DNA of 64,000 nucleotides from Thermoanaerobaculia bacterium (GTDB lineage Bacteria; Acidobacteriota; Thermoanaerobaculia; Multivoradales; Multivoraceae), in the NCBI GenBank assembly GCA_022823665.1, contig JAJEHN010000013.1, positions 1 to 64,000 on the forward strand, given 5' to 3'. How positions within the stretch are numbered: the stretch's first letter is position 1; each line of letters opens with the position of its first letter. Of this stretch, positions 6,457-16,760 are shown piece after piece. Position numbers and translations under genes: made by a program. The notes below the pieces were generated by a model. It had not been told where the DNA came from, ran no database searches, and was given only the letters and a program-made list of their open reading frames with translations.

Positions 6457-7482
6457 CTACCGGTGGAGGTTCTGCTCGAGGAAGCGCAGCATCATCCGCT
6501 CGATGAACCCGGCGTCGTCGATCTCCAGCGCGACCGTCGACGTCGGCTCCGCCCCGGGCTCGAACAGGGTCATGCTGCGCTCGTCGACGGTGACGCGGCC
6601 CTGTTCGAGACCGAAGAGGTCAGGCCACAGCAGGTAGCCGACGGCGACGGCGTCGAACAGGCGCGGCGTGGTCTGGTTCCGCTCCTCGTTCCGCCACAGG
6701 GAGTAGAGCGCGGTGACTCCGTCGGTCAGCGGCGTGCCGCGCATGTGCAGGTGGAGACGCCGGTCGGCGTCGAGGCGAACGTGGTCCGTCACGTCGAGCG
6801 GGATGTAGACGACGTCCGTGCCGCCGGCCTGCACGCCGGCGTCGAAGATGCGCGACGAGGCGGCGTCGGCGAGGACGTTCCACTCGCGCTGAGCGTCGCC
6901 GCCGTCGTAGCCGGAGCGGATCGAGCCGTACATCGACACGACCCGCTTCGCGTTCTTCAACACGTCCGGGTCGAGTTCCAGCGCGTCGCCGATGTTCGTC
7001 ACCGGGCCGACGGTGAGCAGCGTGATCTCGCCCGGGCTCGCCGCGAGGGTTTCCACGATGAACTCGGCGGCTGGCGAAGCCTGCGGCTGCAACTCGTCGA
7101 AACCGCGCGCCCAGTGGAACTGGCGGTTGTACGGCGCTTCGCTGAACTGCTCGTGGGGCTGTCCGTCGCGCAGCGTGACCAGGGGCGTCTCCCGGCCGAC
7201 GTAGACCGGAATGTGCTCCAGGCCTGTTTCCCACAGCATCCGAAGCGCCAGAGGCGCCCGGTCCGGCGTGCGCGCGTGGCCGACGGTGATGCCGACGAGT
7301 TCGATCTCGGGGCTCGCCAGCAGCAGGGCCAGGGCGTAGGCGTCGTCGATGTCCGAGCCGATGTCGCAGTCGAAGAGGACCTTCTCTCGTTCGCCGCTGG
7401 CGGCGGAGTTGGTCCGGGCGGGTGCGGGCGCCATGGGGACGAGAAGGAGGGCGAGCAACAGGTAGGTGGTTATCTTCGTCAT
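6457..7482 (-). CDS. Exported inosine-uridine-type nucleoside hydrolase
   Basis: 341 residues from ATG 7482, chosen because GAGGAGA lies upstream and a signal peptide (TYLLLALLLVPMAPAPA) follows. The N-terminus of the mature protein has DCDIGSDIDDAYAL, the calcium-binding Asp cluster of the nucleoside hydrolase family, and the middle has LLTVGPVTNIGDAL. It should cleave ribonucleosides to base and ribose in the periplasm for scavenging. The frame upstream of the chosen start is not coding-like. It is divergent from the parvulin gene. Confidence 0.88.
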   Translation of the reverse strand: MTKITTYLLLALLLVPMAPAPARTNSAASGEREKVLFDCDIGSDIDDAYALALLLASPEIELVGITVGHARTPDRAPLALRMLWETGLEHIPVYVGRETPLVTLRDGQPHEQFSEAPYNRQFHWARGFDELQPQASPAAEFIVETLAASPGEITLLTVGPVTNIGDALELDPDVLKNAKRVVSMYGSIRSGYDGGDAQREWNVLADAASSRIFDAGVQAGGTDVVYIPLDVTDHVRLDADRRLHLHMRGTPLTDGVTALYSLWRNEERNQTTPRLFDAVAVGYLLWPDLFGLEQGRVTVDERSMTLFEPGAEPTSTVALEIDDAGFIERMMLRFLEQNLHR

Positions 7483-7543
7483 CGCGATTCTCCTCTCATC
7501 AGCTTCCGTGCCGGTCGACGCCGAGAGCGTAGTATTCCCCGCC

Positions 7544-8464
7544 ATGCCCGACTCGCGCCTCCGGCGGTTCTTCCGCGATCCTCTCTTCGTGTTCCTCCTC
7601 ATCGGCGTTGGCGTGTTCGCGCTCGATCGCATGGCCGGCGGGGTCTTCGACGCCGAAGGCCGGTACATCGTCGTCACCCGCGCGCAGGTGATCCGGCTGG
7701 CGGATCTCTGGAGCGCGCAGATCGGCCGGCTACCGACCGTGGCGGAACTGGACTCGCTTGTCGAGGATCACGTCCGGGAAGAGATCCTGGTGCGCGAAGC
7801 GGCCCGCATGGGTCTCGACCAGGACGACACGATCGTCCGCCGGCGCCTGGCCCAGAAGATGTCCTTCCTGATCGAGGACACGGTGGTCACGGACGCGGTG
7901 TCGGACGCCGACCTCGAGGAGTACTTCGAGGAGAACGCGGAGCGCTACGGGGAACCGCGGCGCTTCACGCTCCGCCACGTCTACGTGAGCCCCGACCGTC
8001 GCGGCAGCGACGAGGAGGCGCTGACGGCGGCAGCGGACATCCTCGAGCAGCTCCGCGCCGAAGGCAACGACGCCGCGCCCGAGAACACGCTCTGGCGCCG
8101 GTTGGGCGACCCCTTCATGCTGCGCCGCGAGTACGGACGCCGCACCGCCGAAGACCTGGCCGAACTGTTCGGCGGCGCCTTCGTCGACGGGCTGGCAACA
8201 CTGCCGATCGGCGAGTGGGCAGGACCGGTCGAATCCGCCTACGGCTACCACATCGTCCGGCTCTCCGTCCGCACGGAAGCGCAGCCGGCGGTGTTCGAGG
8301 ACGTGCGCCGGCGCGTGCTGGACGACGCCCAGCGCGACGCCCGCGACGCCGCGAACCGGGCCGCGCACGAGCGTCTGCGGGAGAGATACGACGTCGAGAT
8401 CGAGGAGATCGACTTCGTTTCGGAGCTTGAGGGCGGCGGGAATCCGCCGGGAGAAGAACCCTGA
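7544..8464 (+). CDS. Membrane-anchored peptidyl-prolyl isomerase, parvulin/SurA-like
   Basis: 306 residues. A short cytoplasmic N-terminus (MPDSRLRRFFRDPLF) precedes one membrane helix (VFLLIGVGVFAL). A SurA/PpiD-type helical chaperone region follows, then a parvulin-like domain (RFTLRHVYVSP, and a C-terminal WAGPVESAYGYHIVRL motif near residue 235). It should help exported or outer-membrane proteins fold. ATG 7544 is chosen over an upstream in-frame ATG that would overlap the divergent gene. The stop overlaps the CTG start of the next gene (CTGA), pointing to translational coupling. Confidence 0.85.
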   Translation: MPDSRLRRFFRDPLFVFLLIGVGVFALDRMAGGVFDAEGRYIVVTRAQVIRLADLWSAQIGRLPTVAELDSLVEDHVREEILVREAARMGLDQDDTIVRRRLAQKMSFLIEDTVVTDAVSDADLEEYFEENAERYGEPRRFTLRHVYVSPDRRGSDEEALTAAADILEQLRAEGNDAAPENTLWRRLGDPFMLRREYGRRTAEDLAELFGGAFVDGLATLPIGEWAGPVESAYGYHIVRLSVRTEAQPAVFEDVRRRVLDDAQRDARDAANRAAHERLRERYDVEIEEIDFVSELEGGGNPPGEEP

Positions 8465-9483
8465 GTTGCCGCCTCCCCCTCGGATTCACCGGGGCGATCC
8501 TTCTCGGACTGCTCGGGGCGGCGATCCCCGCGAGCGGCCACGAGGTCCGTCCCGGCTACCTCGAACTGAACGAGGCGGAACCGGGGACCTTCGAGGTCGT
8601 CTGGAAGCAGCCCCGCCGCGGCGCGCTCCTGCTCCTGCTCGACCCGGTGCTGCCGGAGCACTGCACCGAGACCGCCAGACAGCCGCCGGAGAACCTGGCC
8701 GGCGCCCTGGTCGAACGCTGGACCGTCGAGTGCGACACCGTGGATGGCGATCCGGACCGCATCTTCCACGGCGAGACCTTCGCCATCGCCGGCCTGGAGC
8801 GGACCCTGACGGACGTCCTGCTCCGCATGAGCTTCGCCAACGGCGACAGCCTCACGCAGTTGCTCCGGCCGGAGGCGACCTCGGCCACCGTGGACCGGGA
8901 GGCCGCGGGCAACGCCCTGCCCTACTTCCGGCTCGGCGTCGAGCACCTGGTGTTCGGCTTCGACCACATCCTGTTCGTCATCGGCCTGCTCTTCTACGTG
9001 CGCAGTCCGTGGCGCCTGGTCGGCGTCATCACCTCGTTCACGCTCGCCCACAGCATCACGCTGGCGCTTTCGTCCCTGGACGTGGTCAGGCTCTCCTCCG
9101 CGCCGGTCGAAGCGGTGATCGCCCTGTCCATCCTGTTCCTGGCGGTCGAGCTGCTGCGTCCCGAAGACCAGCGATCGCCGATCACGACGAAGAGTCCGTG
9201 GCTCATCGCCTTCGCCTTCGGCCTGCTGCACGGCTTCGGCTTCGCCGGCGCCCTGGCCGAGATCGGCCTGCCGCAGCGAGCGATCGCGATGGCGCTGTTC
9301 CTGTTCAACGTTGGCGTCGAGGTGGGACAACTCCTGGTCGTCGCCGTCGTGCTCGCCCTGGTGGCCCTCGTCAAGCGGGTCGGCATCGTCGTGCCGGAGC
9401 TCGTGGTTCGCGCGCCGATCTACGCCACCGGAATCATCGCGGCGTTCTGGTTCGTCGAGCGAGTGGGTCGCATCGTCGTCTAG
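8461..9483 (+). CDS. HupE/UreJ-like membrane protein with CTG start
   Basis: 340 residues if translation starts at CTG 8461. That start gives a signal peptide (LGFTGAILLGLLGAAIPASG) followed by HEVRPGYLELNE, a typical N-terminus of HupE/UreJ_2 proteins. The next conventional start, GTG 8647, would delete both. GGGAGAAGAACC precedes the CTG, which overlaps the upstream stop. After a periplasmic N-terminal domain of about 150 residues come six membrane helices, with HLVFGFDHILFV, SFTLAHSITLALS and GLLHGFGFAGAL carrying the conserved histidines thought to bind metal. Substrate unknown; nickel or cobalt is proposed for relatives. Confidence 0.8.
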   Translation: MSCRLPLGFTGAILLGLLGAAIPASGHEVRPGYLELNEAEPGTFEVVWKQPRRGALLLLLDPVLPEHCTETARQPPENLAGALVERWTVECDTVDGDPDRIFHGETFAIAGLERTLTDVLLRMSFANGDSLTQLLRPEATSATVDREAAGNALPYFRLGVEHLVFGFDHILFVIGLLFYVRSPWRLVGVITSFTLAHSITLALSSLDVVRLSSAPVEAVIALSILFLAVELLRPEDQRSPITTKSPWLIAFAFGLLHGFGFAGALAEIGLPQRAIAMALFLFNVGVEVGQLLVVAVVLALVALVKRVGIVVPELVVRAPIYATGIIAAFWFVERVGRIVV

Positions 9484-9543
9484 GACCGGGCGCTAAGATG
9501 ACGCTTCCGTCCACAGCAGGGTGATCCGGGGAGGAGCCGGCGT

Positions 9544-11115
<1,572 letters not shown>

Positions 11116-11122
11116 TCGGGCG

Positions 11123-11623
11123 ATGAAGGAGGCACCGTCCATGGCCGCGGCGCTGTCGGTGTTCCTGGTGCTGGGCGCCATGCTCGCGCCGGCGGCCGGA
11201 GCACAGCCGACCCGGCCGATCTACCCGGTCTACGAGGGCTACGTACCGAACGACGACGGTACCGCGGTCCTCGTCTTCGGCTACTTCAACCACAACTCGG
11301 TCGCGGTCGAGATCCCTGCGGGAAACGAGAACGGCTTCGATCCCGGACCGGCCGATCGCGGCCAGCCGACGGTCTTCGAACCGGGCCGCCAGCGCAACGT
11401 CTGCCTGATCGTCCTGCCAGCCGACCACGAGGGCAACCTGAGCTGGACCGTGACGGTGGCCGGCAACACGGAGAAGACAACGGAACGGGGCGGACTCGAT
11501 ACGCTCTACCTGATCGAGAACATCTCCATGGCCTACCACCTGGCAAGACGCGTCGACACCGCCACAGCCGAGCACGGCGTCTGCGTCGAGCCGGAGCCGG
11601 CCACGACCGGGAGCGAACGATGA
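11123..11623 (+). CDS. Secreted protein of unknown function
   Basis: 166 residues with a signal peptide (AALSVFLVLGAMLAPAAGA, cleaved near residue 27). The mature part has an YPVYEGYVPNDDGTAVLVFGYFNHNS stretch, suggesting a small beta-sandwich, with a later LPADHEGNLSWTVTVAG segment; I recognise no named family. Two cysteines are present. Its stop overlaps the start of the cytochrome/monooxygenase gene (ATGA), so the two products are likely made together and may interact. Confidence 0.8.
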   Translation: MKEAPSMAAALSVFLVLGAMLAPAAGAQPTRPIYPVYEGYVPNDDGTAVLVFGYFNHNSVAVEIPAGNENGFDPGPADRGQPTVFEPGRQRNVCLIVLPADHEGNLSWTVTVAGNTEKTTERGGLDTLYLIENISMAYHLARRVDTATAEHGVCVEPEPATTGSER

Positions 11624-12984
11624 AGAACGCACTCCCCCTGTTGACCCCGACAGCGATTCTGGCCCTGGCGTTCCTTGCCGTTCCGGCTGGCTCGCCGGCC
11701 GCCGCGGCCGACGCGGACACGCCGACCTTCAGCCGCGACATCGCGCCGATCTTCCAGCGCTCCTGCCAGCGCTGCCACCGGCCCGAGACCGCCGCGCCGA
11801 TGTCCCTGATCACCTACGAGCAGATCCGGCCCTGGGCGCGGTCCATCCAGCGCCGGGTCGAGTCCCGGCAGATGCCGCCCTGGCACATCGACCGGACGAT
11901 CGGCGTCTACGAACCGGACCCGAGCCTGAGCGACGAGGAGATCGCCCTGGTCACGGCCTGGGTCGACGGCGGCGCCCCGCGCGGCAACCCCGCCGACCTG
12001 CCGCCGTCGATCGAGTGGCCCGACGGAGACGCCTGGGAGTACGGCGAACCCGACCTGGTCGTCGAGATGCAGGAGGACATGGTGGTGCCCGCCGAGGGCC
12101 CTGACCTGTTCGTCAACTTCATCGCCGACACGGGTCTCACCGAGGACCGCTACATCCGCTGGATCGAGGTCAAGCCGAGCAAGGCAGGCAGGCCGACCGT
12201 CCACCACACGATGGTCTACGCCATCCAGGACGACGCGGAGTACGTCGGCGAGGACTTCTTCGAGCGCGACGACGACCCGAACCGTCGCGACGCCGACGGC
12301 AACCCGGTCGGCTCGCTCCTCATCGAGTACGCGGTCGGCAACACCGGCGACATCTACGCCGAGAACACCGGCAAGCTGCTGATGGCAGGCGCGAAGATCC
12401 GTTTCAGCGGCCACTACCACTCGCTCGGCGAGGAGATCCGCGACCGCCAGCGGGTCGGCTTCGGCTTCTACCCCAAGGGCGTCGTGCCGAAGCACCGGAT
12501 CGTCTCCACCCGGCTGTTCGCCGGCCTGCCCAGCAACCGCGGCTGGCGCAACAACGAGCTCTCCATCCCGCCCGGCGCCGACAACGTCCGTCACGACGGC
12601 TACCGCGTGCTCGACCGGCCGATTCAGTTGATCAGCTTCCAGGCCCACATGCACTACCGCGGCAAGGGAATGGAACTCGAGGCGATCCACACCGACGGCC
12701 GCCGCGAACTGCTGACCCGGATTCAGAACTACGACTTCAACTGGCAGATCGCCTATCCCTACAAGCATCCGCCGGTCTTTCCGGCCGGCACCGTCCTGCA
12801 CGTGACCTCCTACCACGACAACTCGGAGAACAACCCCTACAACCCCGACCCGACCGCCTGGGTCGGCTGGGGCAACCGGACCGTCGACGACATGGCGATC
12901 GGCTGGACGAACTTCGTGTTCCTGTCGGAAGAGGACTACGAGGAGCACACGGCGGCGGGCGCCGCGACGGGGGCCGGCGACTAG
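11620..12984 (+). CDS. Secreted cytochrome c / ascorbate-dependent-monooxygenase-like protein
   Basis: 454 residues. Signal peptide about 1-30, then a cytochrome c segment with the heme site CQRCH (residues 49-53) and a downstream QMPPWH that could supply the Met ligand. From about residue 140 the protein resembles the copper type II, ascorbate-dependent monooxygenase fold (VHHTMVYA, SGHYHSLG, ISFQAHMHYRGKGMEL), whose His clusters are the expected copper ligands. A redox enzyme in the periplasm is likely, but the substrate is unknown. Overlaps the preceding gene by 4 bases and ends 18 bp from a convergent gene. Confidence 0.8.
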   Translation: MKNALPLLTPTAILALAFLAVPAGSPAAAADADTPTFSRDIAPIFQRSCQRCHRPETAAPMSLITYEQIRPWARSIQRRVESRQMPPWHIDRTIGVYEPDPSLSDEEIALVTAWVDGGAPRGNPADLPPSIEWPDGDAWEYGEPDLVVEMQEDMVVPAEGPDLFVNFIADTGLTEDRYIRWIEVKPSKAGRPTVHHTMVYAIQDDAEYVGEDFFERDDDPNRRDADGNPVGSLLIEYAVGNTGDIYAENTGKLLMAGAKIRFSGHYHSLGEEIRDRQRVGFGFYPKGVVPKHRIVSTRLFAGLPSNRGWRNNELSIPPGADNVRHDGYRVLDRPIQLISFQAHMHYRGKGMELEAIHTDGRRELLTRIQNYDFNWQIAYPYKHPPVFPAGTVLHVTSYHDNSENNPYNPDPTAWVGWGNRTVDDMAIGWTNFVFLSEEDYEEHTAAGAATGAGD

Positions 12985-13002
12985 GTAGAGTCGCTCGAGG
13001 CG

Positions 13003-14220
13003 CTAGTCCAGGGCAGCCCCTGGCAGCACGGCGGTGCGCACGCGACCGTCCCGCCAGGCAAGGATGAGGCGGTCGTTGCTGCGGACGAGTTTGGGGACAC
13101 CGAGAGCACTCCGGCCAGCGGGCACGAGTGCCAGGGTCTGAGATGCGCCGATGCTTCCCTTGCGGGCGACCCGGCGGACACGGAGTTCGAAGGCCCCGGC
13201 TTCGGAACGCTCGACCCAACTGACCGCCGCGGTACCGTCGTCGAGGGTGGCAACGCCGGCCCAGCCGCGCGGGGAACCGTCGTCAACCCGGATCGGAGCG
13301 TCGAATCGTTGCTCGCCGCTGTTCCAGAAGGCAGCCAGCACCCTCGACTCGCCGCCGGCGGCGGTGAACCAGGCGGCCGCCGGACCTGCTTCGCCCGAAG
13401 CCAGGGCCGGGCCGTTCGTCGGGCAACCGCGGATGTGCCAGCCGTCGCGGTGAACGAGTTCCGAAGCCGTCCACCGGTCCTTCTCGAGGCGGGCAAAGGA
13501 GATGTCCCGGAACTCGCCCTCCCGGCGGTCGCGGAAAGCGAGGAACAGGTTTCCCGGCGCGCCTGCCATCGCCGTCGTGCAGCAACTGCAGACGTCGGCG
13601 TCGACCTCCCGGTCGCTCTTCAAGCCGCCGTTCAGGTCGAAACGCGCTGAACGAAGGGCCATCCGCGGTTCCACCCCGCCGTGTCCGGCGGCGGTCGCCT
13701 CCGCATCGTCGTTGCCGACGGTAGCCAGGTAGGCCATCTCGAACCCGTCCGCGATCGGGGAGTACGCCACGAAGCCGGCGTACCCGTCGACGCCCTCGCC
13801 ACTCGCCCGGAACACCTCCCGCCAGGTTGCGCCCCGGTCGTCCGAGAACACCAGCCGGATGCCGTAGCCGTAGTCGCTTTGCCGATCCTCGTCGTGAACC
13901 AGCCAGTGCGCGGCCAGACGGTCGGCGCCCAGCGGCACGACTGCGGGATGGTCGATCCAGTTGACGAACCAGTCCTCGCCCGACGCGACCGTCGCCGCAT
14001 CGCCCCACTCGTCTCCGTCCAACTCGGCGAACCTCAGGGCATGGCCGCCCTCGCCCGGGCGGTCAACCCAACTCAGAACGATCGTGCCATCGGGCCCCGC
14101 GTTCAGGGCGTAGCTGCTGCTCTTCTCCGCCGCGGGCGTGTCGAGCAGCCGCACCTCCGCGACCGCGGCCGTGGCAAGGACGCTGATTCCGAGGAGGACG
14201 AGGAAGGGGCGAGGTCTCAC
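13003..14220 (-). CDS. Exported sialidase-like beta-propeller protein
   Basis: 405 residues from GTG 14220. The start gives MRPRPFLVLLGISVLATAAVA, a signal peptide, while the longer upstream frame runs antisense through another gene. Asp-box-like repeats (FSDDRGATWREVF; several SW/GTA turns) suggest a six-bladed sialidase/BNR propeller. A CSCCTTAMA cysteine cluster near the middle and a second Cys (HIRGCPTN) are unusual for sialidases. No catalytic Arg triad could be identified by eye, so enzymatic activity is uncertain. The closely spaced lipoprotein upstream (14262) may be co-transcribed. Confidence 0.75.
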   Translation of the reverse strand: MRPRPFLVLLGISVLATAAVAEVRLLDTPAAEKSSSYALNAGPDGTIVLSWVDRPGEGGHALRFAELDGDEWGDAATVASGEDWFVNWIDHPAVVPLGADRLAAHWLVHDEDRQSDYGYGIRLVFSDDRGATWREVFRASGEGVDGYAGFVAYSPIADGFEMAYLATVGNDDAEATAAGHGGVEPRMALRSARFDLNGGLKSDREVDADVCSCCTTAMAGAPGNLFLAFRDRREGEFRDISFARLEKDRWTASELVHRDGWHIRGCPTNGPALASGEAGPAAAWFTAAGGESRVLAAFWNSGEQRFDAPIRVDDGSPRGWAGVATLDDGTAAVSWVERSEAGAFELRVRRVARKGSIGASQTLALVPAGRSALGVPKLVRSNDRLILAWRDGRVRTAVLPGAALD

Positions 14221-14261
14221 CTGGCGCTGGATTGTACGCGGCCGCCAAACGTCGCCGCCGG

Positions 14262-15023
14262 CTACTTCCAGGTCACCGCCATGGCGAAGAAGTGGTCGAA
14301 GACCTCCCGGTTGGGGTGGTTCGCGTCGTTGTTCTCGGGGCTGCGGATGTAGAAGTCGAGTTGCTGGGCCGCGGGGTTCACCGATCCGGCGGGGCCTTCG
14401 GTCGGCTCGAGCTGCACCTGGAGCGTCTCGCGGTCGCGCATTCCCTGCGTCACCATGAAGTGGATCTGGTAGTCGCTGTACAGCTCCTCGCCGTCCAGCG
14501 TGGCTCGACCGTAGCCCCAGCCGGCGACGTACAGCAGGCTCTTGGGCCAGTTCGAGTCGCCGCAGCCGGCGTCGCCGTGTTCGAACAGGTAGGCCGCGAT
14601 GCCGCCGTCCTGGCACGGCGAGAACTCGTGGAAGCGGTCGAGTTCGACGACGTAGTCCCCCTCGGGAAGCTGCAGTTCGGCGCGGAAGGTCCCCGTGTTC
14701 GCGATCTCGTCGACGTCGATCAGGATCTCGCCGCCGACCGGCGCCACGTTGCTCGCGTCGTCGCCCATGTGGTCCCAGGGCGACTCGTCGTCCAGCCGGC
14801 CGACCTGGTGTACGTCGCTGCCCACGATGACGAACCGGCCGTCGTACAGCTCGTGCTGTTCCGGCTCGTAGAGGCCCATGCCGGTGCCGGGCTGGTTGCG
14901 GGCGGTGACCGGCGCCGGCTCGGGCTCGGACTCGGCGGCCCCGTCGCCGATGCGTACGGCACAGCCGGTCAGCAGCAGAAGCATGGCCAGTGACCACGTC
15001 GTGCTCGATCGGTACATCCTCAT
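14262..15023 (-). CDS. Lipoprotein of unknown function
   Basis: 253 residues with a lipoprotein signal: positively charged start, hydrophobic run and lipobox LLTGC about residue 20. ATG 15023 is favoured because GGAGGAGG lies 7-8 bases upstream. The mature protein is acidic and Pro/Glu-rich at first, then has beta-rich segments (ELQLPEGDYVVELDRFHEFS) and a Cys pair (SPCQDGG, AGCGDSN). No family recognised. It is followed by the sialidase-like gene after 41 bp and is divergent from the xdhC-like gene. Confidence 0.75.
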   Translation of the reverse strand: MRMYRSSTTWSLAMLLLLTGCAVRIGDGAAESEPEPAPVTARNQPGTGMGLYEPEQHELYDGRFVIVGSDVHQVGRLDDESPWDHMGDDASNVAPVGGEILIDVDEIANTGTFRAELQLPEGDYVVELDRFHEFSPCQDGGIAAYLFEHGDAGCGDSNWPKSLLYVAGWGYGRATLDGEELYSDYQIHFMVTQGMRDRETLQVQLEPTEGPAGSVNPAAQQLDFYIRSPENNDANHPNREVFDHFFAMAVTWK

Positions 15024-15097
15024 CACTCCACCTCCTCCGAACCACTATAGCCACGCGACAAGGCGTAGGAAGTCGGCGGCGGGGCTAGAATGCCTCC

Positions 15098-15412
15098 GTG
15101 CTGGACATCCTCTCCGACGTGGACCGCTGGCGCGCGGACGGCCAACGCGTTGCCGTCGCCACCGTGATTCGCACCGTTGGCTCATCGCCCCGGCCCCTCG
15201 GCTCGAAGATGGCAGTGTCCGGCGACGGCGGCATCGCCGGTTCGGTCAGCGGCGGCTGCATCGAGGGCGCGGTGATCGAGGAGGCCCAGTCGGTGCTCGA
15301 GGACGGCCAACCGAAGCGGCTCAGCTACGGCATCTCGGACGAGCTTGCCTGGTCCGTCGGCCTGACCTGCGGCGGCGAGGTCGAGGTGCTGGTCGAACGC
15401 ATCGACGGCTGA
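15098..15412 (+). CDS. XdhC/CoxI N-terminal domain protein
   Basis: 104 residues from GTG 15098. Contains VIRTVGSSPRPLGSKMAV, GGIAGSVSGGCIEGAV and GLTCGGEVEVLVE, the XdhC_CoxI domain. XdhC proteins insert or protect sulfurated molybdenum cofactor for xanthine or CO dehydrogenases. In this genome the N-terminal and Rossmann halves are separate genes (next entry), 17 bp apart. A molybdenum hydroxylase was not found in the window. Confidence 0.88.
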   Translation: MLDILSDVDRWRADGQRVAVATVIRTVGSSPRPLGSKMAVSGDGGIAGSVSGGCIEGAVIEEAQSVLEDGQPKRLSYGISDELAWSVGLTCGGEVEVLVERIDG

Positions 15413-15429
15413 GTCCCGGGGCCTGCCCG

Positions 15430-16152
15430 ATGGGTTTCGACTCCCTCCGCCAATCCCTGCTCGCGGGTGAACGGGTGGTCTCCTTCACTCGCGCCGAAGG
15501 TGGCGAACTCGGGGCACGCCTGCTCGTGTGGCCTGACGGCCGGTCGGAAGGCACCCTCCGGGACGCGGAACTCGACCGAACGGCCCTGGGCCTCGCCACG
15601 GCGGACATCCTGCCGGCCACGGGCCTGCGCGAGATCGAGGGTGTCGAAGTGTTCGTCGAGACCTTCGAGCCACTGCCCCAGTTGTTCATCGTCGGCGCCG
15701 TCCACGTCGCCATCCACCTCGTCCACTTCGCGCGGCAGCTCGGCTTCCGCACCGTCGTCGTCGACGCCCGCTCGGCCTTCGCCACCGCCGAGCGCTTCCC
15801 CCACGCCGACGAGCTCGTCGTCGAGTGGCCGGCGGACTACCTGGCCCGCGCGCCGCTCCACGCGAACACGTACTGCGTCTTCCTCACGCACGACGAGAAG
15901 CTCGACAACCCGGCGCTCCAGGTCGCTCTCGAAGCCGGCGTCCGCTACGTCGGCGCCCTGGGTTCCTCGCGCACCCACGCGAAGCGCGTCGCGGCGCTTC
16001 GAGAAGCCGGCCTGGGCCAGGAGTTGATCGACCGGATCCACGCGCCGATCGGTCTCGACCTCGGCGGCCGCAGGCCCGAAGAGATCGCGATGGCGATCGC
16101 CGCCGAACTCGTCGCGGTGCGAAACGGCAGGCAGGCTGCCGGCGAGCGATGA
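15430..16152 (+). CDS. XdhC Rossmann domain protein
   Basis: 240 residues from ATG 15430. The second half has the Rossmann part of XdhC: PQLFIVGAVHVAIHLVHFARQLGFRTVVVDAR, in which the usual GAGHVA reads GAVHVA, then THDEKLDNPALQVAL, YVGALGSSRTHAKR and IGLDLGGRRPEEIAMAIAAE. It should complement the small XdhC N-terminal protein just upstream. Its stop overlaps the ATG of the MobA-like gene (ATGA). Confidence 0.88.
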   Translation: MGFDSLRQSLLAGERVVSFTRAEGGELGARLLVWPDGRSEGTLRDAELDRTALGLATADILPATGLREIEGVEVFVETFEPLPQLFIVGAVHVAIHLVHFARQLGFRTVVVDARSAFATAERFPHADELVVEWPADYLARAPLHANTYCVFLTHDEKLDNPALQVALEAGVRYVGALGSSRTHAKRVAALREAGLGQELIDRIHAPIGLDLGGRRPEEIAMAIAAELVAVRNGRQAAGER

Positions 16153-16760
16153 CCGGCCCGGTCTCCGGCGTCGTCCTCGCCGCCGGGCTCTCGACCCGGT
16201 TCGAGACCAGCGCGGACAAGCCGAAGCAGCTCTACTGGATCGGCGGCGAGAGCCTGGTCCGCCGAACCTGCCGGGCCGCGCTTGCGTCCGCTCTCGGGGA
16301 GGTGATTCTCGTCACCGGCCACGCGACCAGGAGTGTGCGGTCGGAGGTCGCCGACCTCGACCTGCGGGCGGTCCACAACCCGTCCTACGCGAACGGCCAG
16401 AGCGGATCGGTGCGTTGCGGCCTGACCGCCGTCTCCGACGACGCCGAAGGCGCCATGTTCCTGCCGATCGACCAACCCGGTCTCGACGCGGCCGTCATCG
16501 ACCGGCTGCTCGGAGCGTTCGACGGCCCCGACTCGATCGTCGTGCCGGCGTTCCGGGGGCGCCGCGGCGCCCCGGTCACCTTCGGCCGCGCCTGGTTTGC
16601 CCACCTGGACGGCCTCCGAGGCGACGAGGGCGCGCGTCCCCTGCTCCGCGAACTGGCCGCTCACGTCGAGGAACTGGAACTCGACTCGGAACTGCCGCTG
16701 GTCGACATCGACACGGAGCCCGAGGCCCGGTCGTGGAACGAAAGGCACGGCACGCCGTGA
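16149..16760 (+). CDS. MobA-like nucleotidyltransferase (molybdenum cofactor cytidylyl/guanylyltransferase)
   Basis: 203 residues. N-terminal VVLAAGLSTRFETSADKPKQ is the nucleotide-binding loop of MobA/MocA-like enzymes (LAAGxSxRxG, here with F-E). NGQSGSVRCGL and LPIDQPGLDAAVIDRLL are typical of the MocA/CoxI-associated group. It probably attaches CMP or GMP to molybdopterin for a hydroxylase maturated by the adjacent XdhC proteins. The ATG overlaps the xdhC stop, and the gene's stop overlaps the GTG of manA, giving a tightly coupled operon. Confidence 0.85.
   Translation: MTGPVSGVVLAAGLSTRFETSADKPKQLYWIGGESLVRRTCRAALASALGEVILVTGHATRSVRSEVADLDLRAVHNPSYANGQSGSVRCGLTAVSDDAEGAMFLPIDQPGLDAAVIDRLLGAFDGPDSIVVPAFRGRRGAPVTFGRAWFAHLDGLRGDEGARPLLRELAAHVEELELDSELPLVDIDTEPEARSWNERHGTP

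Noticed and set aside
13003..15054. 683-codon minus-strand frame including the lipoprotein region
   Set aside because: Only the part from GTG 14220 has a signal peptide and coding character; the upstream part overlaps the real lipoprotein gene in another frame.
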